Of a DNA stretch of 63,597 nt, positions 9,189 through 18,549 are shown in pieces. Source of the DNA: Chromatiales bacterium. GTDB lineage: Bacteria; Pseudomonadota; Gammaproteobacteria; Steroidobacterales; GCA-2729495. The notes under the pieces are model-generated. The model saw only the letters and a program-made list of their open reading frames with translations, searched no databases and was not told the DNA's origin. The position numbers were made by a program, and so were the translations under genes. The DNA lies in the NCBI GenBank assembly GCA_002729875.1, contig PBZD01000129.1, positions 1 through 63,597 of the forward strand. The letters are read 5' to 3'. Position 1 is the first letter of the stretch; the number at the start of each line of letters is the position of its first letter.

Positions 9189-9729
9189 GCTCTGCAACGC
9201 CTTGCGGCATTGTTGTAACAACCCGGTTGAACAACTGCTCATCAAAAGCCGATTGCTCATCACTGACCCCGGCCATGTATTCCCAATCTTCCGGAGCAAA
9301 CAACTTTTTGCTCAGATCCATCGTCGCGCCATGATGACCCATATTCGCGACAATAAAATCGGAATAAATCTGTGCAGCCTTCTCAAAATCGTTAAGTGCA
9401 TCACTACCCCGTGCTCGTAAAGCATCACGTGCGGCCAGAAACGGCTCCAGTTGTGCTTTGGCGCCGGTAAGCCGCTCATCAAGTTCACTAAGTGCCTGCC
9501 TGGTCTGATCGTCAGGTTCCCCCACCTTGTCGGTAATTATCTGGCCCATTTTTATATCTTGCTCATGCAAACGCTGCATCGTCGCATCGATATAGTCGGC
9601 TGCGGCAATATAGAAAGGCACGAAGGCTTTATTGCCGTTGGCCTGTAGCTCGATGGCTGCCGCCATTCTCAGTCTGACACTACGTAACCGGCGCCTTTCA
9701 TTGCTGATCTGCTCCATTAAACTGGTCAT
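9178..9729 (-). CDS. Unrecognised all-helical cytoplasmic protein
   Basis: 183 residues starting at ATG 9729 behind AGGGG. I do not recognise the family. The sequence is almost entirely helical with no signal peptide or membrane segment: an Arg-rich first helix (NERRRLRSVRLRMAAAIE), a central segment YIAAADYIDATMQRLHEQD, an acidic Leu-rich stretch and a C-terminal NMGHHGATMDL / FAPEDWEYMAG region. The spacing of His and acidic residues loosely recalls four-helix bundles such as hemerythrins, but no full ligand pattern is present. Its stop codon lies inside the end of the GGDEF-EAL gene (11-base convergent overlap), which argues that both frames are real. Confidence 0.6.
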   Translation of the reverse strand: MTSLMEQISNERRRLRSVRLRMAAAIELQANGNKAFVPFYIAAADYIDATMQRLHEQDIKMGQIITDKVGEPDDQTRQALSELDERLTGAKAQLEPFLAARDALRARGSDALNDFEKAAQIYSDFIVANMGHHGATMDLSKKLFAPEDWEYMAGVSDEQSAFDEQLFNRVVTTMPQGVAEPTG

Positions 9730-9815
9730 AGCTATCCCCTGTAAAAAAACGCAATTATGTGATTTTAAACCAATTATACCAATAGAATAGAGATTCCTCG
9801 ACGCCGGAGATAATC

Positions 9816-10202
9816 ATGACAACACTGAACAAGACATTCCTGCTCATCGGTGCATTGTCCCTGATGACGACAGGCATGCTCAGCGCCTACGGCTTCCACG
9901 GCCTTGCGGAAACCCTGACTGAAGCCGACCGGTTGTCCTGGCGGTGGGCTGTGCAGATTCAGGCCTATGCTTCAATCAGCCTGTTGATAGTCACGATATT
10001 TGACCTGCTGATTGGCCCCACAAAATTACTGAATATTGCCCGCAGCCTTTTCATACTCGCCATAGTGGTATTTTCCGGCACTGTCTACCTGGAAAAGCTC
10101 GGCTTAATCCCGCAAGCACTCGGTAATATCGCCCCGCTCGGTGGTTCAAGTTTCATGCTGGCCTGGGGACTGGTAGCAGTGGCGGTATTGCTAAAGAAAT
10201 AA
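9816..10202 (+). CDS. DUF423 family small membrane protein (YgdD-like)
   Basis: 128 residues with four predicted membrane segments. The family pattern is visible as a first helix followed by SAYGFHGL (GAFGAHGL in most members), a WAVQIQAYASISLL helix, and the C-terminal IAPLGGSSFMLAWGLVAVAV motif. Start ATG 9816 has GGAG eight bases upstream. Function of the family is not known. It stands alone, reading away from the helical protein and towards the tandem Deg protease gene. Confidence 0.85.
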   Translation: MTTLNKTFLLIGALSLMTTGMLSAYGFHGLAETLTEADRLSWRWAVQIQAYASISLLIVTIFDLLIGPTKLLNIARSLFILAIVVFSGTVYLEKLGLIPQALGNIAPLGGSSFMLAWGLVAVAVLLKK

Positions 10203-10333
10203 CGCAGCATACTTGCCGGGAACATCGTTCTCATCAGAAGACCGGCTCATCACGTCAACCGTTGTGCTCAACAACGGTCAGGCCGCAACAGTACCAATGA
10301 CGATGCTGTGCAGTAGCGTAATGGCCTCCCGGT

Positions 10334-13135
10334 TCACTCGACTGGTATGCGCTGCCAATCACCTTCTCTGTAGACAATCTCATAAGCAGGCCAATAAGTT
10401 TCATCGAGTTTAAGTGTTAGCACGTCAATAGAATTATTCCAGTTCACCGTGGTAATGCGTACCGGCGTGCCGTTAAACCTGTTGGTGGCAATTTCAAGGA
10501 ACCGGTCCAGATCCGGCGTGGCCATCCCATCAACTTCAATGATCCGTCGACCGGCGAACAGTCCATAACGAGAGGCCGGCGAACCGTAGGCAAAATAGGC
10601 AATATACACCCCATATGGTTTGACCCCACGCTGGGCCAACATCTCGCGGTAAGGCGCCTGCAACAATGCCCCGGCCCACAAAACGGCGCGCCGCACACCC
10701 AATCCCTCGAGGGCAACAGTCGCGACATCGAAAACCCGAACCTGTCCGTCGCGCAGGATCTCCAGCGTGACACTGGCATGCTGTACGGCCAATTCAACTC
10801 CGCGGAAACGGGTCACCGGCACACCGTCGATGCTCAGCAACACATCACCTGCCAACAATGCATCGGCAGCGGGTGAACCGGCAACAGTTCGCAACACCGA
10901 TAATATTTGCCGCCGTTCAGGATCATGTCGCTCGAAACGCCGAATCCACTCGTTATCAAGACCCAGCTTGCGGCCAACCGACATCGGCAACCTGCTCCAT
11001 TCAACTTCCAGCGAATGCAATACCCGATTATCGCGCGCCAGGCCGAGCAATTCTTCGACATATTCAATGGGTATACCCTTGTTTTCCTGGATCATCTCAG
11101 AACCAGCCTGATACACAAAACTTGACCACATGGCTATGACCCGACCCTTCACATCGACGAGTACGCCGTCAATATCGGTCGGTCCATTGATCAGGTTCAG
11201 CGCATCAAGATTTGTTTCACGAAACCGCATCGTACGTGACAAGGGCAATAATACCGGCTCAACTGAGGCGACTTCGGTGGCCTGGTAAACAAGTTTATTA
11301 TCGCGCCGCAAGCCAACCGCCCACAACGAATCCCCCGGATCCGGCATGCCGGTCAGCAGGTCTGCCGAACGCACCGGCGTATCACCGATCAGGGCCGGAT
11401 CGTATGATAATAATGCGAGGTTGTGCAGCGGGTGAATGTATTCAACCTTCCCCTGTACCTCGAGCGCACCGGCAAACGTAACCTGTACGTCTCCGACCGC
11501 CTCGGGTATCGTATTGCGATCAACCACGATAAAACCACGCTTAGCATCCACAACCAGACCGGTGCCGTAATAGTGACGCTCTGCTATTCCTGAAATTGTG
11601 TATGGCATATCGTAGTTAACCAGCACCAGTGACGGAGCTATCTTGCGCGCCCGTTTGTCCTTGTGCTTGATGTAACTGGCTGTAGCCGGTTTCTGCACCG
11701 TCGGTGCGGGTCCCGGATCAAGTGCGCGGCAAGGCCACAAACCACTGTCATCATTACGCCGACAGCGTTCAGCCGGATACCAGCGGCGTTCCATCCTAAA
11801 CAGGCCCAGTTGGGTTGAGAACGGATTCTCAAACAAATAGAAACGAACTCTCGCCCGATCACGATCGGCCAGCCCATCAAGAGCTGTTTCAAAATCATCA
11901 AGTGTGCGCACGTCTTCTTCACCGATCGCCGTAATCACACTGCCACGTGGAATGCCGGTATTTCCGAATACGTAGCCGGGATTTGCGATATACACCCCCT
12001 CGGGGGCACGATTCATATGCCGTGCCTGCTGATATGAAAGCTTATGCACGACCGCATCGCCGAACTGGATGTATTCCATCGGGGTAATCGCGTGCAGATC
12101 CTGAATATCGACGCTCACAGCGAGTGCCTGACCGTTGCGCTCGACGATCAGCCTTAATGATTCACCAACCCGGCTATCGAGAATATCCTCCAACTGCACG
12201 AAGCGGGTAACAAACTCACCATCGATCTCGACGATGATATCGCCTACCATAAGCCGCCCGTCGGCAACCCCGTTCGGCAGAATTTCATCAACGACGAGCA
12301 TGCCCAACTGGCCCGGGAAGCGCTCACGCACGCTCGCCTCGGTACCTTCACGCAAACCGAGCCGTCGCAATTCATCAAATGACTCGTAAACGAATGTCGT
12401 CGCCAGCGTCCCGCGAGTGACCGGCTTACCCGTCTGCAGGAGTTCAAATGCGCGTTTGACTCGATCAAGTGGCAGGAAAAAACTTGAAGCAGCGTGACCG
12501 CTGCCACCGGCATTTAATGCAACGACATTGCCATCGATATCAACAACCGGCGAACCAGACGAGCCACCGGATGTTGCTGACGCGGCCTGCAGGTAAAAGG
12601 TATTGAAGTCATTGTAGTTGCCATTGCCGTAATCCGGCGCCGGTCGATCTAGCCGGGCCAGTGTCCCGGATAAAAATGACAACTGCTCACCGGCATCGTT
12701 GCCCACAACCGTGATTTCTCTACCGACCTCGGCTCTGGACGGAACCAGTTCCAACTGTTCCGGCACAATGTATTTAAGTTTTTCCGGATCGTAACGATAG
12801 AAACCAAAATCATGTACCGGATCACGGTAAATTGCTGTCAGTTCAACCTCTTCCTGATTCTTGAACAATGCCTCGGCACGCACCGGGCCGGGCGTCACTA
12901 CGTGACGATTGGTCAGAATCAGGCCCTGTTCTGCATCGACGACGAACCCGGTTGCCTGACTCGATTGATTCCACTCGGTGTCGAACGCGCGCGTGCTGTC
13001 GATCTTGATCGATACGACGCCCGAAGAAATTTTCTCAAGCGTTGTACGCCAGGCATCAGATTCTACTGCGGAGGCCGAAACAACGGCGAGCGACAGGTAA
13101 CAGGTAACTAATAATCTTCTATAGAGATAATTCAT
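10334..13135 (-). CDS. Periplasmic tandem Deg protease: protease-PDZ-PDZ-pseudoprotease-PDZ-PDZ
   Basis: 933 residues. An N-terminal signal peptide ends near ASA/VES at 21-24. The first trypsin-like domain has the complete triad H78 (TNRHVV), D109 (PVHDFG) and S193 (GSSGS). Two PDZ domains follow at about 270-345 and 375-440. A second trypsin-like domain at about 500-710 keeps the fold motifs (GLVVDAKRGFIVVDRN, PLHNLALLSYDP, a DIDG segment) but has Asn at the His and Asp positions and no nucleophilic Ser. Two further PDZ domains lie at about 765-815 and 850-900. This layout is that of eukaryotic Nma111p/DEG7, not of DegP/DegQ. Its ATG lies inside the end of the kinase gene (17-base overlap), implying translational coupling. 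Role inferred: envelope protein quality control. Confidence 0.85.
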   Translation of the reverse strand: MNYLYRRLLVTCYLSLAVVSASAVESDAWRTTLEKISSGVVSIKIDSTRAFDTEWNQSSQATGFVVDAEQGLILTNRHVVTPGPVRAEALFKNQEEVELTAIYRDPVHDFGFYRYDPEKLKYIVPEQLELVPSRAEVGREITVVGNDAGEQLSFLSGTLARLDRPAPDYGNGNYNDFNTFYLQAASATSGGSSGSPVVDIDGNVVALNAGGSGHAASSFFLPLDRVKRAFELLQTGKPVTRGTLATTFVYESFDELRRLGLREGTEASVRERFPGQLGMLVVDEILPNGVADGRLMVGDIIVEIDGEFVTRFVQLEDILDSRVGESLRLIVERNGQALAVSVDIQDLHAITPMEYIQFGDAVVHKLSYQQARHMNRAPEGVYIANPGYVFGNTGIPRGSVITAIGEEDVRTLDDFETALDGLADRDRARVRFYLFENPFSTQLGLFRMERRWYPAERCRRNDDSGLWPCRALDPGPAPTVQKPATASYIKHKDKRARKIAPSLVLVNYDMPYTISGIAERHYYGTGLVVDAKRGFIVVDRNTIPEAVGDVQVTFAGALEVQGKVEYIHPLHNLALLSYDPALIGDTPVRSADLLTGMPDPGDSLWAVGLRRDNKLVYQATEVASVEPVLLPLSRTMRFRETNLDALNLINGPTDIDGVLVDVKGRVIAMWSSFVYQAGSEMIQENKGIPIEYVEELLGLARDNRVLHSLEVEWSRLPMSVGRKLGLDNEWIRRFERHDPERRQILSVLRTVAGSPAADALLAGDVLLSIDGVPVTRFRGVELAVQHASVTLEILRDGQVRVFDVATVALEGLGVRRAVLWAGALLQAPYREMLAQRGVKPYGVYIAYFAYGSPASRYGLFAGRRIIEVDGMATPDLDRFLEIATNRFNGTPVRITTVNWNNSIDVLTLKLDETYWPAYEIVYREGDWQRIPVE

Positions 13136-14057
13136 AACCGAAAGTCGAACTGAACTCCTGCTGCAGATCTGCCAGGCTCATGACATGATTCTGGGTGCCG
13201 CGGTGTGCGATCTTACGTGCTCCTATCAGTGATGCGAGCCTGCCGGTATCCTCCCACGGCAAACCGCGACCGATGCCGAACACCAGCCCGGCACGATATG
13301 CATCACCGCAACCGGTCGGGTCAAGGATCTCAGCCGGTTTGGCGACCGGTATCCGGTACTCATTGCTGGCGGCGTAAATTGTCGAACCTGCACCGCCACG
13401 GGTAACGATTAACGCCTTGACACGGGCCGCAATTTCTTCCAGCGACCAGCCAGTCCGCTCATGTAACAGCTGACCCTCGTAATCATTGACGGCAACCCAG
13501 GTTGCCTGATCGATAAACCACTTCAAGTCGTCACCAGCAAACATCGGCAATCCCTGGCCGGGATCAAAAATAAATGGAATACCGGCATCGGCAAATTGCT
13601 GCGCATGTTCGATCATGCCCTGCCGGCCATCCGGAGAAACCATTCCCATCGTGATGCCTGCATCTGTCGGCACCTTGTTCTGGTGTGCATGATCCATGGC
13701 GCCGGGATGAAATGCCGTGATCTGGTTATCATCCAGGTCCGTCGTAATATAGGCCTGTGCGGTTAGAGTGTCGTTGATGGTGCTGATATAACGCTGGTCA
13801 AGCTCATTGTCGCGCAACCGGTCGGCATAGGCCGGAAAATCTTCACCAACCGTGGCCATAATCTGCGGTTGTTCACCGAGTAAGCGCAGGTTGTAACCAA
13901 TATTACCGGCACAGCCGCCAAACTCCTTGCGCATCTCCGGCACCAGGAAGGCAACGTTAAGAATATGCAGTTGGTCAGCAAGAATATGCTCCTTGAAACG
14001 GCCCGGAAAAACCATAATGTTGTCATAGGCCAGAGAGCCACAAATCAATACAGACAC
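13119..14057 (-). CDS. PfkB/ribokinase-family carbohydrate or nucleoside kinase
   Basis: 312 residues with a GTG start at 14057 and AAGGA nine bases upstream. The N-terminal beta strand SVLICGSLAYDNIM, the glycine-rich GGCAGNIGYNLRLLG motif (47-61) and the C-terminal ATP/anion-hole signature DPTGCGDAYRAG (246-257, catalytic D252) are diagnostic of the PfkB family. The closest flavour is the adenosine-kinase-like group; the exact substrate (adenosine, a sugar or another nucleoside) cannot be read from the sequence. It follows gcvPB by 30 bases and overlaps the Deg protease start, so it belongs to the gcv transcript. A link with glycine-derived one-carbon and purine metabolism is plausible. Confidence 0.85.
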   Translation of the reverse strand: MSVLICGSLAYDNIMVFPGRFKEHILADQLHILNVAFLVPEMRKEFGGCAGNIGYNLRLLGEQPQIMATVGEDFPAYADRLRDNELDQRYISTINDTLTAQAYITTDLDDNQITAFHPGAMDHAHQNKVPTDAGITMGMVSPDGRQGMIEHAQQFADAGIPFIFDPGQGLPMFAGDDLKWFIDQATWVAVNDYEGQLLHERTGWSLEEIAARVKALIVTRGGAGSTIYAASNEYRIPVAKPAEILDPTGCGDAYRAGLVFGIGRGLPWEDTGRLASLIGARKIAHRGTQNHVMSLADLQQEFSSTFGYELSL

Positions 14058-14087
14058 GAGTAATTCCTTTATTTAGTGGTGGTGTGG

Positions 14088-15557
14088 TTATGCGCTGGAC
14101 TCGCTGTCCGGTTGCCAGACCACATCCAGCTGCCTGACCGCACGGACATCGTCAAGCCGCCTGACCGGCGTTGTGATCGGCGCCGCCTTGATGGTATCCG
14201 GGCTGCTATATGCCAGATCACGAATTTCAACCAGTGCGGCGACAAACGCATCAAGTTCCTGCCTGGCCTCGGTCTCGGTCGGTTCAATCAACAAACACTC
14301 GGCAACAAGCTGCGGGAAATAGGTTGTCGGCGCATGGAAGCCACGATCCAGTAACGCCTTGGCAAAATCCATTGCGCTAATACCGGTTTCGTTGGTTATC
14401 AATTTGAGCGACACGATGAACTCATGACTTGCGCGACGTTCTGCAAAGGACACTTCGAAGCCGGCCGTCTGCAACCGCTTCATCAGGTAGTTGGCATTCA
14501 ATGTCGCAAATTCGGATACCCGCCGCATGCCGTCGGCACCGAGCAGGCGCATGTAGACAAACGCCCGCAGCAGAATCCCGGCATTGCCCATGAACGTCGA
14601 CAAACGACCAATCGACCGGGGCCGGTCCGCTGCGGACAACCACACATATTGGTCCCCGTCCCGGCCGACTATCGGCACGGGTAAAAACGGTGCCAGCCGC
14701 TCATTGACAGCGACCACCCCCGAGCCCGGGCCGCCGCCGCCATGTGGCGTGGCAAATGTTTTGTGTAAATTGAGATGAACGACATCAAAACCCATATCAG
14801 CGGGCAAGGCACGTCCCAGAATTGCGTTCAGATTTGCCCCGTCGTAATACAACAGACCACCGGCTTTATGCACGATATCGGCAATCTCGATAATCTGCCG
14901 TTCGAAGATGCCAAGCGTTGACGGGTTGGTCAGCATGATCCCGGCAGTTGCGGGGCCGACTGCATTACGCAGCGCATCGAGATCGACATCCCCATCTGCC
15001 CTGGTCGGTATCTCAACGACGGTGCAGCCACACATCGACGCGGTTGCCGGATTGGTGCCGTGTGCCGCATCGGGAACGATAATCTCACGCCGTTCAGAAT
15101 CACCTCGCGCATCATGATAAGCACGCAGCATGGTTACACCGGCAAATTCCGCTTGAGCCCCGGCCATCGGGGTCAGCGAAATCGCCGTCATACCGGTAAC
15201 CGCCTTGAGCATATCCTGCAACTCATACATGCATTCGAGAAAACCCTGCCCATACTCGGTCGCAGCAAGTGGATGACGTTCGACAAACTCGGGTAACATG
15301 GCAAGCCGGTTACAAACCCGCGGATTGTATTTCATCGTGCATGAACCAAGCGGATAGAACTGGGTATCAATCGAATAGTTTTGTTGTGACAGGCGAGTGA
15401 AATGCCGTACAACCTGCAATTCTGAAACCTCGGGCAGCAGCGGCTCCTCTCGGCGCAGAAACTGCGCAGGAAAATCGGCCGCCGGTGGCTTTGCTGGCGC
15501 GTGCCCTCCGGCGCGGCGACCCGGGGCCGATAACTCAAAAATAATCGGTTCAAGCAT
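14088..15557 (-). CDS. gcvPB: Glycine dehydrogenase (decarboxylating) subunit 2
   Basis: 489 residues. The PLP-binding Lys is K266 in [20 protein letters not shown], the strongest signature of P-protein beta subunits; the N-terminal [20 protein letters not shown] segment and the [10 protein letters not shown] motif are also typical. With GcvPA it forms the heterotetrameric P-protein that decarboxylates glycine and hands the aminomethyl group to lipoyl-GcvH. Its ATG shares one base with the gcvPA stop (TGATG), showing tight coupling. The split P-protein is the arrangement of many Gram-positive bacteria, archaea and some Gammaproteobacteria, unlike the single GcvP of Escherichia coli. Confidence 0.95.
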   Translation of the reverse strand: MLEPIIFELSAPGRRAGGHAPAKPPAADFPAQFLRREEPLLPEVSELQVVRHFTRLSQQNYSIDTQFYPLGSCTMKYNPRVCNRLAMLPEFVERHPLAATEYGQGFLECMYELQDMLKAVTGMTAISLTPMAGAQAEFAGVTMLRAYHDARGDSERREIIVPDAAHGTNPATASMCGCTVVEIPTRADGDVDLDALRNAVGPATAGIMLTNPSTLGIFERQIIEIADIVHKAGGLLYYDGANLNAILGRALPADMGFDVVHLNLHKTFATPHGGGGPGSGVVAVNERLAPFLPVPIVGRDGDQYVWLSAADRPRSIGRLSTFMGNAGILLRAFVYMRLLGADGMRRVSEFATLNANYLMKRLQTAGFEVSFAERRASHEFIVSLKLITNETGISAMDFAKALLDRGFHAPTTYFPQLVAECLLIEPTETEARQELDAFVAALVEIRDLAYSSPDTIKAAPITTPVRRLDDVRAVRQLDVVWQPDSESSA

Positions 15558-16921
15558 CAGGCTACCTTTGAACTGCTCATGACCGCTTTCAGCACCGTTG
15601 CATATTTAGCAATTTCTTCTTCCGTGCGCATTTCGGTCGCACAAACCAGCAACGCGTTGCCAAGTTCCGGATAATCAGCCGACAAGTCGTAGCCGGCGAG
15701 AATACCCTGTTGCCCAAGCGCCTCGATCAGTGGCCCAACCGGGCGATCAAACTGCAGGACGGCCTCATGAAAAAACGGCTCGAACATGACTGTCGCCGCA
15801 TCCGACTCAGATAGTTTCTCGACCAGTAATTTTGTATTGGCGTGGCATTGCAACGCGGTACGCCGTAGCCCGTCACTACCCAGCAATGACAGGTAAATTG
15901 TCGCGGCGGTTACCATCAACCCCTGGTTGGTGCAGATATTTGAAGTTGCCTTGGAACGACGTATGTGCTGCTCGCGAGCCTGTAGCGTCAATGTAAACCC
16001 GGGCTTGCCGTCAATATCAACGGTGCGCCCGACGATACGTCCCGGCATCTGCCTGACCATCTGCTGCCGACATACCAGGTAACCGAAATACGGACCACCG
16101 GATGCCACCGGGATGCCAAATGGCTGGCCTTCACCACAGGCGATGTCTGCACCCGCCGCACCCCATTCACCCGGCGGCCGTAAAACAGCCAGGCTCATCG
16201 GGTTGCAGATCGCGATAACAATCATCTGTTGCGCGTGCGCCCAGTCAGTTAATGTATCAACATCATCGAGCGTGCCGAGAAATGTCGGTTGCTGCAAACA
16301 GACGGCGGCAAATTCTTCCGCCGCCAATCCATCCAGAGCCGCTAGTTCCGTCTGCCCGTCCCGGCAGTTGATTTCAACCAGTTCAATGCCCTGGCCTACG
16401 GTCAGGTGTCGTGCCACGGCACGATATACCGGATGTACCGAGCAACTGACCAGAATTTTCCGCGAATTCACTTTACGATTGCTGCGTACCGCCATCAGAC
16501 AGGCTTCGGCAAATGCTGTCGCACCGTCATACAGTGAAGCATTGGAAATATCCAGACCGGTCAGGTTTGCCATTATCGACTGGTATTCATAGATGACCTG
16601 CAACGTACCCTGGCTGGCTTCAGCCTGGTACGGCGTGTAGGCGCTATAAAATTCGCCGCGGGTTACAAGATCCCAGACCGCCGCAGGAATATGGTGCTCG
16701 TAGGCGCCGGCGCCGATAAACGATACAACGCCGGCATCTTTGGCTGCACGGTCCCGCATTAGTCGGGTAACCGCCGCTTCATCCATGCCAGCCGGTATCT
16801 TGTGCAGCCCGTCGATACGCAAGGCAGCAGGAATTTCATCAAACAACGCCTCGGTATCAGCGACGCCGATGGTGCTCAGCATTGCGGCGATGTCCCGCTC
16901 GGTATGAGGAATAAAAGGCAT
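15557..16921 (-). CDS. gcvPA: Glycine dehydrogenase (decarboxylating) subunit 1
   Basis: 454 residues from ATG 16921, matching the usual length of P-protein alpha subunits. Recognised from the N-terminal [29 protein letters not shown], the [14 protein letters not shown] motif near residue 97 and the [17 protein letters not shown] segment. It lacks the PLP Lys, which is provided by GcvPB, as expected. It lies 41 bases after gcvH and overlaps gcvPB by one base. The role is glycine decarboxylation feeding methylene-tetrahydrofolate and NADH production through the cleavage system. Confidence 0.95.
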   Translation of the reverse strand: MPFIPHTERDIAAMLSTIGVADTEALFDEIPAALRIDGLHKIPAGMDEAAVTRLMRDRAAKDAGVVSFIGAGAYEHHIPAAVWDLVTRGEFYSAYTPYQAEASQGTLQVIYEYQSIMANLTGLDISNASLYDGATAFAEACLMAVRSNRKVNSRKILVSCSVHPVYRAVARHLTVGQGIELVEINCRDGQTELAALDGLAAEEFAAVCLQQPTFLGTLDDVDTLTDWAHAQQMIVIAICNPMSLAVLRPPGEWGAAGADIACGEGQPFGIPVASGGPYFGYLVCRQQMVRQMPGRIVGRTVDIDGKPGFTLTLQAREQHIRRSKATSNICTNQGLMVTAATIYLSLLGSDGLRRTALQCHANTKLLVEKLSESDAATVMFEPFFHEAVLQFDRPVGPLIEALGQQGILAGYDLSADYPELGNALLVCATEMRTEEEIAKYATVLKAVMSSSKVA

Positions 16922-16961
16922 TAGAATTTCAAAATAGTTACCAGGCTACACTGGTCGCCGG

Positions 16962-17357
16962 TTAACCTGCAGATTCAGCAAGGAACTGGCTGTAAGCATC
17001 AGCATCCATCAATTCATCCAGTTCTACCGGATCCGATGGCTCAATTCGTACCAGCCAGCCTTCCTCATAGGGACTCTGGTTGACCAGTTCCGGTTCATCG
17101 GTCAGGGCATCATTCACCTCGGCCAGAACGCCGCCGATCGGGGCATATACATCGGATGCGGCCTTGACGGATTCAACCACGATACAAGCATCACCCTTTG
17201 CTAATGTAGCGCCATCTTCAGCTTGCTCAACATAAACAAGTTCGCCTAATGCCTCCTGGGCGTGATCCGTTAGGCCGATCATGACCAGCCCGTCATCCTG
17301 TAGCCGGACCCATTCATGCTCTCTGGAATATTTACGATCCCCGGGCACTTCACTCAT
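16962..17357 (-). CDS. gcvH: Glycine cleavage system H protein
   Basis: 131 residues when started at ATG 17357, which gives the family start MSEVPGDRKYSREHEWV; a TTG 21 bases further upstream is less likely. The lipoylated Lys is K65 in VESVKAASDVYAP. The lipoyl-domain fold GLTDHAQEALGELVYVE and the C-terminal EGWLVRIEPSD are standard. It carries the aminomethyl intermediate between the P and T proteins. A GGGAG sequence precedes the start. It is 47 bases downstream of gcvT in the same operon. Confidence 0.95.
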   Translation of the reverse strand: MSEVPGDRKYSREHEWVRLQDDGLVMIGLTDHAQEALGELVYVEQAEDGATLAKGDACIVVESVKAASDVYAPIGGVLAEVNDALTDEPELVNQSPYEEGWLVRIEPSDPVELDELMDADAYSQFLAESAG

Positions 17358-17404
17358 CTCATCAAGACTCCCAACCAATCAATACAAGCATCAGACATCG
17401 ACCC

Positions 17405-18493
17405 TTAATTATCAACCAAAATACGACCGTGACGCACAAACGGTGGGCACACGATCCTGGCGTCACAACTTGCATTACGAATCTGAACCTGGCAGGTGCC
17501 GACAGCATCTGCCGGAACCCTGGCCAATGCAATCGAACGCTGCATCGTCGGCGAGAAACCACCGCTCGTAACCGCCCCGTCACCAGACCCGGTCAACACC
17601 CGTTGACCATGGCGCATGATACCGCGATCTTCGAGCATCAGGCCGATCAATTTTGCCTCCGGACCCTGCTCACGTTGTTGCTCCAGCGCAGCACGCCCGA
17701 TAAATGTCCGCCCGGCCGGGTCCCAGGCCACGGTCCAGCCCAGCGCCGATACCAGCGGTGAAGTCAACTGATCCATATCCTGACCATACAGGGCCAACCC
17801 CGCCTCCAGTCGCAACGTATCACGGGCACCGAGTCCGCACGGCCGGATACCGGCCGCGCATGCCTGGTCCCAGAGCCGGCGCCCGGTATCAACATCGACA
17901 ACAATCTCCCAACCGTCCTCCCCGGTATAACCGGTGCGCGCCACAAACCAGTCACCGTCACTGCAGCATGTGAACGGCGCCTGCTCAAGAGCTGTCTGAC
18001 GAAGTACGGCCGGTAACAGCGGAGCGGCCTGCGCGGTTGCCTTCGGCCCCTGGATCGCAAGCATCATGAACGCTGCTCGCTCGCGGACGACAACAGCAAA
18101 GTCAGCGGCAACCGCGGTCATCCAGTCAAGATCCTGAACGCGAGTGGCTGCATTGACAACAACGCGATAATCATCGGCATCACGGCGGTAGACAATCAGA
18201 TCATCAATCACCCCGCCGGCTTCATTAAGCATACAGCTGTACAAACCCTTGCCGGGCAAATCCAGTTTGGCGACATCATTTGCCAGCAATCTGCGCAAGT
18301 AACCTTCGGCATCCTGCCCGGTGACATCAACGACGGTCATGTGCGATACATCAAAGATCCCGGCTGCTTCACGCACAGCATGATGTTCGTCGATCTGCGA
18401 ACCATAATGCAGCGGCATATCCCAGCCACCAAAATCGACCATCCGGGCACCGGCCTCGACATGGCGTGCATATAAAGGAGTTTTATCAGGCAT
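17405..18493 (-). CDS. gcvT: Aminomethyltransferase (glycine cleavage T protein)
   Basis: 362 residues, the normal length for GcvT. Signatures include MPDKTPLYARHVEAGARMVDF at the start, MPLHYGSQIDEHHAVR, the folate-binding IFDVSHM segment, TGYTGEDGWEI near residue 195 and the ARDTLRLEAGLALYGQD motif. The enzyme releases ammonia from aminomethyl-lipoyl GcvH and makes 5,10-methylene-tetrahydrofolate. It follows pepP by 56 bases, too short for a glycine riboswitch, so control probably comes from a promoter further upstream or from a regulator acting there. Confidence 0.95.
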   Translation of the reverse strand: MPDKTPLYARHVEAGARMVDFGGWDMPLHYGSQIDEHHAVREAAGIFDVSHMTVVDVTGQDAEGYLRRLLANDVAKLDLPGKGLYSCMLNEAGGVIDDLIVYRRDADDYRVVVNAATRVQDLDWMTAVAADFAVVVRERAAFMMLAIQGPKATAQAAPLLPAVLRQTALEQAPFTCCSDGDWFVARTGYTGEDGWEIVVDVDTGRRLWDQACAAGIRPCGLGARDTLRLEAGLALYGQDMDQLTSPLVSALGWTVAWDPAGRTFIGRAALEQQREQGPEAKLIGLMLEDRGIMRHGQRVLTGSGDGAVTSGGFSPTMQRSIALARVPADAVGTCQVQIRNASCDARIVCPPFVRHGRILVDN

Positions 18494-18549
18494 AAAGATG
18501 ATTTTTTACTGGCTACATACTTGACGAATGAGCGTGCTAATCCTTGTTG

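Noticed and set aside
10230..10290. Hairpin ACCGTTG/CAACGGT as terminator after the DUF423 gene
   Set aside because: The stem is only seven bases, the loop is large, and no T-run follows on either strand.
11500..12000. Frameshift or two fused Deg genes in the protease region
   Set aside because: A single uninterrupted frame of 933 residues covers both halves, and the pseudoprotease half matches the known tandem architecture.
18494..18549. Glycine riboswitch before gcvT
   Set aside because: Only 56 bases lie between pepP and gcvT, far too short for the glycine aptamer, and none of its conserved stems are present.
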